Positions 35,980 through 43,658 of a DNA stretch of 64,000 nt are shown in pieces. Both the position numbers and the translations under genes were made by a program. This DNA comes from Methanobacterium sp. GTDB taxonomy: Archaea; Methanobacteriota; Methanobacteria; Methanobacteriales; Methanobacteriaceae. Positions within the stretch are counted from its first letter, which is position 1. Every line of letters begins with the position of its first letter. The notes below the pieces were generated by a model that was not told the origin of the DNA, searched no databases, and saw only the letters and a program-made list of their open reading frames with translations. The stretch covers positions 334,787-398,786 of the forward strand of contig JACRPY010000006.1 of assembly GCA_016222945.1 (NCBI GenBank), in the 5' to 3' direction.

Positions 35980-36698
35980 TAAATCTCCCTCTCTTTAATG
36001 TTAATACCTTCATCAGTAATTTCATAAGGAGCTTTTCTTTTCCCACAACCAACCATGGCTTCAATGCTAACATTTTCTCCATCAAATCTGATAATATTAT
36101 CTACAAGAGCCTTTAGCATGGTTTCAATTTGTGGATCGGCTGATCCTTCTGTATATGTAATTATCAGCGTTCCGCCGGCTTCTTTTACACGTAGTATGTA
36201 AGCTTTTAGAACTCTTATAACCAGCATATCGTCATTGAACGCTAATAATGTGGTCATTGAATCCAGTAAAGATCTAAATAGAGAATATTTCTTAAATAAA
36301 AACTGTGTACCTGTTTTTAATTTAATCATTATTTCAGTGGGATTATTCACAGAAGAAGTTTTATAAGTTTCAGTTTCACTTATAGCAGTTTCTGAAATGC
36401 CTGAAGCAGTATCGATTATGTATAACATTTCGTTTTGAATATATTCATCTAAATTAAAATTAAAATGCTTTGCATTTTGATCTAATTGGTTTAAACCGTA
36501 ATCTGTGAGTAGGTATAGGCATGGTTCATCTTTTTGTAGTCCACGGTACATGAATTGGTAGCAGAATATGGATTTACCTGTTTTTGGTGGTCCGTAGATG
36601 AGAGTGGTGGTATTTTCAGGTAATCCTCCAATTCCTGTTTTTTGGTCACTGGTTAATTCATCAAATCCAGGGATTCCAGACTCAAGACGAACTATCAT
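35979..36698 (-). CDS. KaiC/RecA-like ATPase, first copy
   Basis: This 239-residue protein is a single-domain KaiC-like ATPase with RLESGIPGFDEL at 4-15, Walker A GPPKTGKS at 36-43, and a C-terminal block (GCGKRKAPYEITDEGINI) as in its neighbour. Unlike the two-domain circadian KaiC, it has one ATPase domain. The ATG follows the stop codon of the GTPase fusion directly, without a gap, and the downstream paralogue overlaps by one base, so the three are likely made in fixed proportion. The two copies may form a hetero-oligomer. Confidence 0.85.
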   Translation of the reverse strand: MIVRLESGIPGFDELTSDQKTGIGGLPENTTTLIYGPPKTGKSIFCYQFMYRGLQKDEPCLYLLTDYGLNQLDQNAKHFNFNLDEYIQNEMLYIIDTASGISETAISETETYKTSSVNNPTEIMIKLKTGTQFLFKKYSLFRSLLDSMTTLLAFNDDMLVIRVLKAYILRVKEAGGTLIITYTEGSADPQIETMLKALVDNIIRFDGENVSIEAMVGCGKRKAPYEITDEGINIKEREI

Positions 36699-37877
36699 TT
36701 AATCACCATATAATAATCTTAAAAGGGCATCTAGTGCATCATTAACTCCTTTTTTCTCAGGTATAACTGCAGGAATTATGGGTATGTGTTCACCTAATTT
36801 CATTCTTTCCCTAATTTCTTCGGGGGATAAAGCACCTTCGAGGTCTTGTTTATTTGCTATAACTACTTTGGGAATTGCTTCGGCTCTACATTTGCTTATC
36901 ATTTCTTTTGCTCTTGCAAATGTTTGTGGAGCAGTGGAATCTACTACAATAAAGGCCCCAACAGCTTCTTTTGATAAAACATCAAGTATCAAATCAAAAC
37001 GTTCCTGACCCGGTGTTCCAAAAATATCAGCATAGAATCCTTTATAATCCACATGTCCAATGTCCATGGCAATTGTTGTTGGAAACTCTCCAAGAGCTTG
37101 CTTGTCAACAGAAACAGATGCTGTTGAAATTCCCTTTACAAAACTGGACTTTCCAGCATTGAATGGACCTGTAACAAGTATTTTGGGGATATATACTTTT
37201 ACTCCTCCTGGCTGGAGAACAAAGAATAGAACCATGTTATCTGAAGGTTTAGTCCAACCTGCCTTTGCAACCATAAATCCTTGACCTATTATTACTCTTT
37301 CTTCAATAGATCTAAGCTGAACCACGCCATCCATGGCGTTTTTTATTTTATCAACCAATTCTTTTTCGTAGTCCCATTCAGTGAATATATATATCAATGT
37401 GACATTTTTTTCTTTTGCATATACATTCCATTTATTTACTGTTTCAATTGTATCATCATCGCCTAAATAATCTATAAGCATGGATAAATTATTTATTATC
37501 CCAATACCTTCGGGAATGTCGTTTATTGCCTTTAAAATAACTTCTTCTATCTGTGAATATTCATCTATGGAATATTTTCCTTGTGCAGGGGCTCCTATAA
37601 AAGTGGAACTTCCATCCACAAAGAATGCTTGATCATTATCTACTTTTGTTTGCAGATCCCATCCATACTTGTTGAATTCATAAATAATAGTATCTGGATC
37701 TGCTACATTGGTAAAAATAAAACCTTTGTCTTCTTCTTCAAGTCGTCCATGGAGCATTTCATAACCAAATGTTTCACAGTCAACACCAGGATATGCGCAA
37801 AATAGCAAGGAATCTCCTTGGGGGACGCCTCCTCCCAGGAAATCATCCAATTTGGGAATGTAGCTTTTTTTTATCAA
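36699..37877 (-). CDS. degenerate KaiC-like domain fused to a Ras-like small GTPase
   Basis: This 392-residue protein joins two switch domains. Residues 1-205 have the KaiC-like layout (IPKLDDFLGGGVPQGDSLLF), but the Walker A lysine is lost: the loop reads YPGVDCETF at 29-37. Residues 228-392 form a small GTPase with G1 GPFNAGKSS (237-245), a G2-like TTIAMDIG, G3 DIFGTPGQERFD (284-295) and G4 NKQD (342-345). The nearest relatives I know are the MglA/Rab-like archaeal GTPases paired with Roadblock proteins. The Roadblock gene lies 3 bases upstream and the KaiC-like ATPases directly downstream. The inactive KaiC domain probably docks onto them. The fusion is unusual. Confidence 0.88.
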   Translation of the reverse strand: MIKKSYIPKLDDFLGGGVPQGDSLLFCAYPGVDCETFGYEMLHGRLEEEDKGFIFTNVADPDTIIYEFNKYGWDLQTKVDNDQAFFVDGSSTFIGAPAQGKYSIDEYSQIEEVILKAINDIPEGIGIINNLSMLIDYLGDDDTIETVNKWNVYAKEKNVTLIYIFTEWDYEKELVDKIKNAMDGVVQLRSIEERVIIGQGFMVAKAGWTKPSDNMVLFFVLQPGGVKVYIPKILVTGPFNAGKSSFVKGISTASVSVDKQALGEFPTTIAMDIGHVDYKGFYADIFGTPGQERFDLILDVLSKEAVGAFIVVDSTAPQTFARAKEMISKCRAEAIPKVVIANKQDLEGALSPEEIRERMKLGEHIPIIPAVIPEKKGVNDALDALLRLLYGD

Positions 37878-37880
37878 TCT

Positions 37881-38258
37881 TTACATCTCCTTGAGTATTG
37901 TATCCACTTGATTTGCACGGGATTCCATTTCAAAGAGGATAAGTCCAAGTTGAGCGTCTATTTCAGTTAATGCGGTTAATATTGCTTTGTCTCCTGCAGG
38001 CATTAAAACTATGGTACCTTTTTCAGTCTTTACAGATATTTCTTTTACAAATCCGGTGTTCATTTGTCCTGATGCTGCTTCTGCAGCACCCATTATGGTT
38101 GAACACAGAGCAGAAAATATTCTAGCGTCAACATCGGGAGGAGTTCTTGAATTTATTAACAATCCCTCTTTTGAAACTATTCCACTAGCTTTGATCTGTC
38201 CGACCTGCATAAGGCCGGTAAGCACATCATCCAGTTTTTCTTTTTTTGTTTTTGTCAT
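37881..38258 (-). CDS. Roadblock/LC7-domain protein (MglB-like)
   Basis: This 125-residue protein is a single Roadblock/LC7 domain. Features are the N-terminal helix (LDDVLTGLMQVGQIKASGIV), the strand SKEGLLINS, the middle helix DARIFSALCSTIMGAAEAAS, and the strands VKTEKGTIVLMPAG and AILTALTEIDAQLGLILFEM. Such proteins dimerise and act as GTPase-activating or scaffolding partners of Ras-like GTPases. Here the GTPase gene starts 3 bases downstream, which strongly supports pairing. Same strand and spacing as the rest of the cluster. Confidence 0.9.
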   Translation of the reverse strand: MTKTKKEKLDDVLTGLMQVGQIKASGIVSKEGLLINSRTPPDVDARIFSALCSTIMGAAEAASGQMNTGFVKEISVKTEKGTIVLMPAGDKAILTALTEIDAQLGLILFEMESRANQVDTILKEM

Positions 38259-38267
38259 ATCCTTACC

Positions 38268-38495
38268 TCACGTACTTTTAGGCGAATATTCATATAAATT
38301 AATTTCCATAAGTTTAATTAGTTTATATGATAAATAACTTGGATAAAATTTAATTGGAGTCAAATAAACAAGTAAAAATGGATTTAAAGAGGTCAAATAT
38401 TTATTATAGGTTTTAGGTAAAAAAAATAGGTAATAAATCAGCATCAAAGCTATTATAAATACAAATGAACATGTAACCTCTAAGTAAAGGCTCAT
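38268..38495 (-). CDS. small membrane protein at the head of the KaiC-GTPase cluster
   Basis: This 75-residue protein has one clear membrane helix at about residues 8-27 (TCSFVFIIALMLIYYLFFLP) and a second weaker hydrophobic part (FLLVYLTPIKFYP). I do not recognise it. A longer frame exists to 38540, but GGAGA lies 10 bases before the ATG at 38495. It ends 9 bases before the Roadblock gene and could anchor the switch proteins at the membrane. Its reality is less certain than that of its neighbours. Confidence 0.5.
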   Translation of the reverse strand: MSLYLEVTCSFVFIIALMLIYYLFFLPKTYNKYLTSLNPFLLVYLTPIKFYPSYLSYKLIKLMEINLYEYSPKST

Positions 38496-38815
38496 TATAA
38501 CATCATCTCCAAGTGAAATACTGCATTTGAATCTATTCATTTGGGTATATTACTATGATTTTGGTTTCATTAAAATTGGTTTAATGAAAATTATGATTGA
38601 TAATTAATTTAATACTCATTATATAAATCTCTTTAGTTTGTTATCAAATGACTAAAGAGACTTATATCTCAATACTTCTTAATTTGAATATATTTAATCC
38701 AATAATCTTGTAATATATATTTTGATAAACAATTGTTATTAGATTAGCATGAATTTGGAAAATTGGATTTAAAAAAAAGGTTAATAATTAAATTAGAGAA
38801 AATAAATATAAAAAA
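38496..38815. other. intergenic region upstream of the KaiC-GTPase cluster
   Basis: These 320 AT-rich bases hold the promoter region of the cluster on the minus strand, including the inverted repeat and TATA box described separately. A second TATA-like TAATATAC lies near 38546-38553. I see no gene. Confidence 0.4.
38618..38660 (-). promoter_or_regulatory. inverted repeat next to a TATA box, candidate operator
   Basis: A perfect 10-bp inverted repeat (TCTCTTTAGT at 38628-38637, ACTAAAGAGA at 38651-38660, 13-base spacer) lies directly beside a minus-strand TATA-like element (TTTATATAAT, about 38618-38627). The near arm overlaps the place where the BRE should be. That is a common position for archaeal repressor or activator binding. 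It would give a leader of about 100 bases before the ATG at 38495. Confidence 0.4.
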
Positions 38816-39040
38816 TTAGTATTCTAACTCTTCTTTTGTAGATTTAATATCAACTGTCCGCGGATTACGACCCATCTCAAGTATAAATTTGTTTACACGT
38901 TCCATCATATCTATATAATCTTTTTTGGAGATTTTAAATTCTTCAACCATTATATAATCAGGCATTTTTTTATTCAACTTTTTATATTCAATTATTTCTC
39001 CAACCATTTTTCGGTATTGTTTAAGATTAATTCTCTCCAT
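38816..39040 (-). CDS. small protein with two pseudomurein-binding-type repeats
   Basis: This 74-residue protein appears to be two tandem copies of the pseudomurein-binding repeat: YRKMVGEIIEYKKLNKKMPD at 9-28 and YIDMMERVNKFILEMGRNPR at 42-61, each with the Y..M..R(V)..F/Y......R/K-P pattern. In known proteins such repeats are attached to signal peptides and bind the pseudomurein wall. Here there is no signal peptide or membrane helix, so the protein should stay inside the cell, which is odd. The ATG follows AGGCGAT. The upstream gene on the same strand encodes a membrane protein. Confidence 0.6.
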   Translation of the reverse strand: MERINLKQYRKMVGEIIEYKKLNKKMPDYIMVEEFKISKKDYIDMMERVNKFILEMGRNPRTVDIKSTKEELEY

Positions 39041-39116
39041 TAAAATCGCCTTTTTTGAAATTTAAAGATGATATCTGATTCATTTTTATTGTATGTTTTT
39101 TTATTTATATGTATAA

Positions 39117-39899
39117 TTAATTTGAATAAATATCTTGGATTTCTACTTTTGCATCTGGATCAAAAGGATTAGTTCTCATAGCCAGTGAAAAAAGGTAAGG
39201 ATAATTATTCATTAGATGTTCCATGTATTGTAGCCATTCATATACTAATAAACTGTATGCTCTTTCTGTATCTGTTGCCAGGTGTTCATAATCAGCATTG
39301 GGAAGATTTGTCAGATCATCTCTGTTTTCAAGCTCCTCAGTAAGGTGAAACACTGCCCAGAGAAGATCTGTAAAAGTATCATGCTCCAGTAAATTAGGAT
39401 TTGCAAGAAGGCTTAACATAAATCCTCTTTTATTTATTAGGAATTTCTTTAATTCGTTAAGATAATCTATGGAATTGGAATTGTCTTTTCCAATATAAAC
39501 ATTATAATCATAGTTTTTAATTTGCTCACTAATATCTAAAAAATCTTTTTTATCCCAGTTTTCAGTTATAAGAAGTTTTTCCCTTATTTTTTCAGTTTTC
39601 AAATCAAAATTAGAAATTCCTTTTAATAAATCTGTTCCAACTTCACTGAAAAATGATCCTATGACCATGTTAAGTTTTTGAAGTAAATTTCTTTTTTCCC
39701 GCTCACTTATAGCCCATTCAATGATTAAAATTACAAATAAAACTTCAAGGGGGATGTAGGCTACATCTATGAAGATATAGAACACGAGGTCATAGATTTT
39801 CCCAAAAACAAGATAATTCATTAAATAAATGGCTGCAGAAAGTAAGACCAGTGTTATTCCTAACTTGACTCTCCAGCTTATTTTTTTTAGTAATTCCAT
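39117..39899 (-). CDS. hypothetical membrane protein with a large soluble domain, 260 aa
   Basis: I do not recognise this family. Two membrane helices lie at about 12-32 and 36-62 (YIPLEVLFVILIIEWAIS), followed by a helical cytoplasmic domain of about 195 residues (RNLLQKLNMVIGSFFSEVG, LANPNLLEHDTFTDLLWAVF, ERAYSLLVYEWLQYMEHLMN). It starts 26 bases downstream of cbiT with an AGGCGGT site. Nothing in it suggests a cobamide function, so position alone is not a guide to its role. Confidence 0.65.
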   Translation of the reverse strand: MELLKKISWRVKLGITLVLLSAAIYLMNYLVFGKIYDLVFYIFIDVAYIPLEVLFVILIIEWAISEREKRNLLQKLNMVIGSFFSEVGTDLLKGISNFDLKTEKIREKLLITENWDKKDFLDISEQIKNYDYNVYIGKDNSNSIDYLNELKKFLINKRGFMLSLLANPNLLEHDTFTDLLWAVFHLTEELENRDDLTNLPNADYEHLATDTERAYSLLVYEWLQYMEHLMNNYPYLFSLAMRTNPFDPDAKVEIQDIYSN

Positions 39900-39925
39900 T
39901 AGAACCGCCTTTTAATCCATATAAA

Positions 39926-40486
39926 TTATTTTTTTCCAACGATAATGGTTATAGGGTTATTTGCAAGCATCATGGTTCCTCTTTCTATGAGTTTACCCTT
40001 AGATATTGATACATTAACCACATTTAATTTCATATTTAGCTTATTCATAATTTTAATTGCTTCAGGAGGAGTTTCAACTAAAATAGATGTTACAATAATC
40101 TTTCCATTGGAACTGATTTTTTTATGACCTTCTTCTATAATTGAAGTTAAATTTCCTCCACTCCCTCCAATCATTAAAATATCTATTTTGGCAATGTTTT
40201 TAAAGGCTTCAAGAGCATCAATGTGCATAAGTTCTACTTTTTCTTCTAAATTGTGCTTTTTAAGGTTTTCTTCTGTAGTATTGATGGCTTTAATGTTTTG
40301 ATCGATTGCATATACTTTTTTAGCTCTTTTTGCAAATTCTACAGTTAGTCCGCCAGTTCCACAGCCTACATCAACTACAATGTCATTTTTGGCTACATCT
40401 GATTTGCAAATAACAAGACACCTAATCTCTTCTTTTGTTGGCCCTGGAACATCTTTATTGGTTATAAAATCGTTGTCTGGAATCAT
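39926..40486 (-). CDS. cbiT: cobalt-precorrin C15-methyltransferase (decarboxylating) CbiT
   Basis: This 186-residue SAM-dependent enzyme acts in anaerobic cobalamin-type corrinoid synthesis, methylating C15 of cobalt-precorrin-6B/7 with loss of a carboxylate. The start MIPDNDFITNKDVPGPTKEE and the SAM-binding VVDVGCGTGGLTVEFA, with AIDQN at the next strand and GGSGGNL further on, match what I remember of the structurally studied Methanothermobacter CbiT. I use the ATG at 40486 because the family starts with MIPD; another ATG lies three codons earlier. It follows ubiX by about 25 bases. Confidence 0.93.
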   Translation of the reverse strand: MIPDNDFITNKDVPGPTKEEIRCLVICKSDVAKNDIVVDVGCGTGGLTVEFAKRAKKVYAIDQNIKAINTTEENLKKHNLEEKVELMHIDALEAFKNIAKIDILMIGGSGGNLTSIIEEGHKKISSNGKIIVTSILVETPPEAIKIMNKLNMKLNVVNVSISKGKLIERGTMMLANNPITIIVGKK

Positions 40487-40510
40487 ATAAATCATTAAAA
40501 ATACTTTTAA

Positions 40511-41071
40511 TTATAAATTTTCATCATGCCATCGTTTAAAAAGATTATTATCAATTTCTAAGGCATCTAAAATTTTACCAACAACAAAATTACATAGATC
40601 ATCAATATTTTCAGGTTTATGGTAAAATCCAGGCATTGCAGGTAAAATTATTCCACCTTCATTACTTATTTTAAGCATATTTTCAAGATGGACAGATCTA
40701 AATGGAGTTTCACGAGGTACAAGTACTAATTTCCTTTTTTCTTTAAGTGTCACATCTGCAGCTCTTGTAATGGCGTTATTTGCGTAACCATTAGCTATTG
40801 CTGAGACTGTCTTCATTGTACAGGGAGCTATAACCATTGAATTAAATCTACAGGATCCGCTGTTAATTGAAGCTGTTAAATCTTTGGGATCATAAATTAC
40901 AGTTGTAAGCTGTCTTAACTCTTCTTCTTCCATGTTCATTTCATATTTAAGGATTATTTTGGCAGGATCTGTCATTAAAAGAGCTGTATCTCTATTTAAT
41001 TTATTTAGGGCTTCAAGTAGTTTTACTCCGTAAACAACTCCACTTGCACCGGTAATTGCAATTACTATCAT
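40511..41071 (-). CDS. ubiX: flavin prenyltransferase UbiX family
   Basis: This 186-residue flavoprotein should prenylate FMN to make the cofactor of UbiD-type decarboxylases. Motifs: AITGASGVVYGVKLLEAL at the N-terminus, MVIAPCTMKTVSAIANGY in the middle with the FMN-binding and catalytic Ser/Thr-Cys region, and VLVPRETPFRSVHLENM near the end, followed by PAMPGFYHKP. Length is normal. GTGATATAATG provides the start. It lies between an HD hydrolase gene and cbiT, all on the minus strand. Confidence 0.94.
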   Translation of the reverse strand: MIVIAITGASGVVYGVKLLEALNKLNRDTALLMTDPAKIILKYEMNMEEEELRQLTTVIYDPKDLTASINSGSCRFNSMVIAPCTMKTVSAIANGYANNAITRAADVTLKEKRKLVLVPRETPFRSVHLENMLKISNEGGIILPAMPGFYHKPENIDDLCNFVVGKILDALEIDNNLFKRWHDENL

Positions 41072-41121
41072 TATATCACTTTTTTTATTTTAATTAAAAT
41101 ATTAATCTGGATTAATATTGA

Positions 41122-42306
41122 TTATAACCAGTCTTTTATATTTTTTTGCATTGTAAGTTCAATATAATTTTCAAATGGGAAATTTGAGGATTTTTGGGCA
41201 TATTCATCTGGAACATAAATACATATATCTGCATAATTGAATCTAACATTTTTAAGAGCGTTAACCAGACTTGATATTTCACTTAATTTTACGTGTTCAT
41301 CTCCAACAGATACCAGTGTTCGCATTTCGTTAAAAAAGGGATATTCGGGTATATCTATTATAGTGTAATCTGCTGGCGAGCCTAAATCTTCTGCAATTTC
41401 CAGTTCGATTTTTTTAAGTTTACTTTCTTTAATTTTAAATACGTCTTTAGGTTCTTCAAGATCGCTGAGTTTCACTGAAAATACTCTTTTAAATAAATCA
41501 CGGTTATCTAACCGTTGGATAATATCTTTTACCCTACCTTTTTGTGACCTTGCAATTGAAACAATATCTGCATCGTCATAATTATAAATTTTTTTAGGAT
41601 CAATTGTTTGGGTGTCAAATAACCATTTCATACATCTTCTAAACATTGAATTTATTATTCGTGTTGTGTGGTGCTGATAAACGCTGGGATACATTAAATA
41701 TCTTGCAATAAGCGCAGATTCAGCAGCTTGAAGTCCTTTTAATTCAATAATTAAGTTTTCTTCTAATTTCATGGAATTTATAAGCCTTTCAACATCGATC
41801 ATTCCATAAGCAACTCCTGTATAATAGGAATCTCTTACAAGATAATCCATACGATCTGCATCCAATTCTCCACTCATTATTTGGCCTAATGGGCCTTTTC
41901 CATTTATAATTTTGATAATTTCTTGTGGATCAAACATTTCAGACAATATGTCTGATAATTGGGACTCTTTAATCACATGGGAGGTTAAATATTCATGGGG
42001 AGTTTCCAATACTCCTTCTGAAACATGTGAAAATGGGCCATGACCTGTATCATGTAAAAGAGCACATGCTCTAATCATTTTTTTATCATAATCATCCAGA
42101 CCAACATTATCTGCAATCTGGGATGCAATGTGCATGGTTCCAATTGAATGCTCAAAACGTGAGTGATTTGCACCAGGATACACAAGACTGGTAAATCCAA
42201 GCTGTTTGATACGTCTTAAACGCTGAATTTGGGGAGTGTCTGCTAATTTAATCTCAAATTCATCTACATCAAGATTTCCATGTACACTGTCACGTATAAG
42301 CTTCAA
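41122..42306 (-). CDS. HD-domain phosphohydrolase (SAMHD1/dGTPase-like)
   Basis: This 394-residue protein belongs to the HD superfamily of metal-dependent phosphohydrolases. Motifs: KLIRDSVHGNL at the start, RLRRIKQLGFTSLVYPGANH, HSRFEHSIGTMHIA, LLHDTGHGPFSHVSEG with the HD pair, and DADRMDYLVRDSYYTGVAYG with the last Asp. Substrates in archaea are not settled; dNTPs or nucleotides are likely. The frame is open up to an ATG at 42411 inside moaE, but GGAGGAG lies 7 bases before a TTG at 42306, and the family starts at KLIRDSVHG, so TTG is the start. Confidence 0.88.
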   Translation of the reverse strand: MKLIRDSVHGNLDVDEFEIKLADTPQIQRLRRIKQLGFTSLVYPGANHSRFEHSIGTMHIASQIADNVGLDDYDKKMIRACALLHDTGHGPFSHVSEGVLETPHEYLTSHVIKESQLSDILSEMFDPQEIIKIINGKGPLGQIMSGELDADRMDYLVRDSYYTGVAYGMIDVERLINSMKLEENLIIELKGLQAAESALIARYLMYPSVYQHHTTRIINSMFRRCMKWLFDTQTIDPKKIYNYDDADIVSIARSQKGRVKDIIQRLDNRDLFKRVFSVKLSDLEEPKDVFKIKESKLKKIELEIAEDLGSPADYTIIDIPEYPFFNEMRTLVSVGDEHVKLSEISSLVNALKNVRFNYADICIYVPDEYAQKSSNFPFENYIELTMQKNIKDWL

Positions 42307-42343
42307 AATCACTCCTCCACCAAATTTATTCATTAATTTAGGT

Positions 42344-42787
42344 TTATCCGCCGGACATAATAATATTTGTTCCACTATCTGTAAATTCTTCTTTTTTAAA
42401 GTCAAGATCAAACTTTATACGTTCAATAGTCTCTTTTAGAGCATCCCGTGTTTCCTCGCGGTGTCCTCCAGCTACAACCACAAGTAAAAGTGAGTCTCCA
42501 GTATAAAATTCACCAATATAATGCACTGCTGCTATTTCAGCCACTTTATACTTATCTTTAGTTTCTTTTATAATGTTTATAAGTTCTTCTTCAGTTTTTT
42601 TAATATTGGAAGTACTTAAAATTAATTTCTGGACATTTTTATCCTTTTCTTTGCCTCTAACAATGCCTTCAAATGAGAATATTGCCCCGCATTCATCAAT
42701 TTCAGGAATCTTTTTAACTTGCGTAATCAGATCACACAATGTAACTTCTGCATCATCTTTTGTTAAGATCTTTACATTTAAAGCCAT
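42344..42787 (-). CDS. moaE: molybdopterin synthase catalytic subunit MoaE
   Basis: This 147-residue protein is the large subunit of molybdopterin synthase, which transfers sulfur from MoaD to precursor Z in making the pterin cofactor of formate and formylmethanofuran dehydrogenases. Typical blocks are CGAIFSFEGIVRGKEKDK, VAEIAAVHYIGEFYTGDSLL with the His/Gly region, VVAGGHREETRDALKETIER and the end region IKFDLDFKKEEFTDSG. GGTGAT precedes the ATG. It lies between nadM and the HD gene. Confidence 0.9.
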   Translation of the reverse strand: MALNVKILTKDDAEVTLCDLITQVKKIPEIDECGAIFSFEGIVRGKEKDKNVQKLILSTSNIKKTEEELINIIKETKDKYKVAEIAAVHYIGEFYTGDSLLLVVVAGGHREETRDALKETIERIKFDLDFKKEEFTDSGTNIIMSGG

Positions 42788-42830
42788 ATAATCACCGTAA
42801 TATTAATTTAAGCCTATATTTTTAGATATT

Positions 42831-43361
42831 TTATTTAATTCTTTCAGATACTTCTTTTCTGGATAAATGTTTAAGTCTTGAAACGCCATCTATCTCTTTT
42901 ATAACATTTACAACAGATTGAGGAACAAGTGACTCCCAATCATCATCTTCAAGCATTCTTTTCCTAACTTCGGTTCCAGAATAAATTTCACGATTAAATA
43001 AAGGCGGCTCTGTGACTTCAAATCCATCTTCAATAAAAAGACGTTGAACCAGGGAATTTCCAGAGTATATATGCTCAAATGGGGGTGTTAACATTTTAAT
43101 ATGTGCAACCCAAATAGAATTGCAAGCAACATCCTGTACTGGTATTATATAATATTTTGAAGCTGAAATACCATTATCAGTAAGGGCCTTGGTAAGCATC
43201 ATTACTCTTTCACCTGCAGTAAATGGGTCTTTTGAGGTATGGCTTAATTGTGCACTTCCAATACCAATTATAACTTCTTCAACCTCTTTAAGAATGCTTT
43301 TTATTACCTGAAGATGTCCTTCATGAACTGGCTGCATTCTTCCAACAAGTAATCCTCTCAA
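42831..43361 (-). CDS. nadM: nicotinamide-nucleotide adenylyltransferase
   Basis: This 176-residue archaeal NMN adenylyltransferase makes NAD from NMN and ATP. The nucleotidyltransferase motif GRMQPVHEGHLQVI is at 7-20, the second motif YSGTEVRKRML near 133, and the internal block IGIGSAQLSHTSKDPFTAGE is typical of the methanogen enzyme. I use the TTG at 43361 (giving MRGLLVGRMQ), with GGTGATT just upstream; a further TTG four codons earlier would swallow that site. It is the first gene of the run down to 38816. Confidence 0.95.
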   Translation of the reverse strand: MRGLLVGRMQPVHEGHLQVIKSILKEVEEVIIGIGSAQLSHTSKDPFTAGERVMMLTKALTDNGISASKYYIIPVQDVACNSIWVAHIKMLTPPFEHIYSGNSLVQRLFIEDGFEVTEPPLFNREIYSGTEVRKRMLEDDDWESLVPQSVVNVIKEIDGVSRLKHLSRKEVSERIK

Positions 43362-43658
43362 AACAATCACCAATAATTTAATATGTTTTATATACTTTAA
43401 TATTTAAGTATAAAAAATCGGATTTCATTATTTTATTTAATTTTAAAAACAAATTTTATTTCGCTATACACTTGCAAGTTATGTCAAAAATAGTATTTTT
43501 TTATTATCAATTGTTTATTTCATTCAATATTTTCTATTGAATATAGCATCAATTATGATCTCTAATTGGTTTTTTAAAAAACAAATAGAAAGAATATTAT
43601 AATATTCTTTACAAACTGTATTCACTAGTTATAATGCTTATATTTCAAGGTGTAATCA
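43362..43658. other. intergenic region between nadM and atwA
   Basis: These 297 bases separate divergent genes. They hold a 10-bp palindrome ACTTGCAAGT at 43470-43479 and the 22-bp palindrome described separately at 43589-43610. I see no gene. Confidence 0.5.
43589..43610 (+). promoter_or_regulatory. perfect 22-bp palindrome at the atwA promoter
   Basis: The half-site AAAGAATATTA is followed at once by its exact reverse complement TAATATTCTTT. The centre contains a TATTATAATA element that would also serve as TATA box, 48 bases before the atwA ATG. A dimeric regulator bound here would block or aid TBP directly. The composition is very AT-rich, so chance palindromes are more likely than in average DNA, but 11 perfect pairs are still uncommon. 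Confidence 0.5.

Noticed and set aside
42307..42411. Longer N-terminus of the HD hydrolase from ATG 42411
   Set aside because: It would overlap moaE and skip the strong GGAGGAG site before TTG 42306, where family members begin.
43470..43479. 10-bp palindrome ACTTGCAAGT between nadM and atwA
   Set aside because: Short and not near a TATA element; no second copy noticed.
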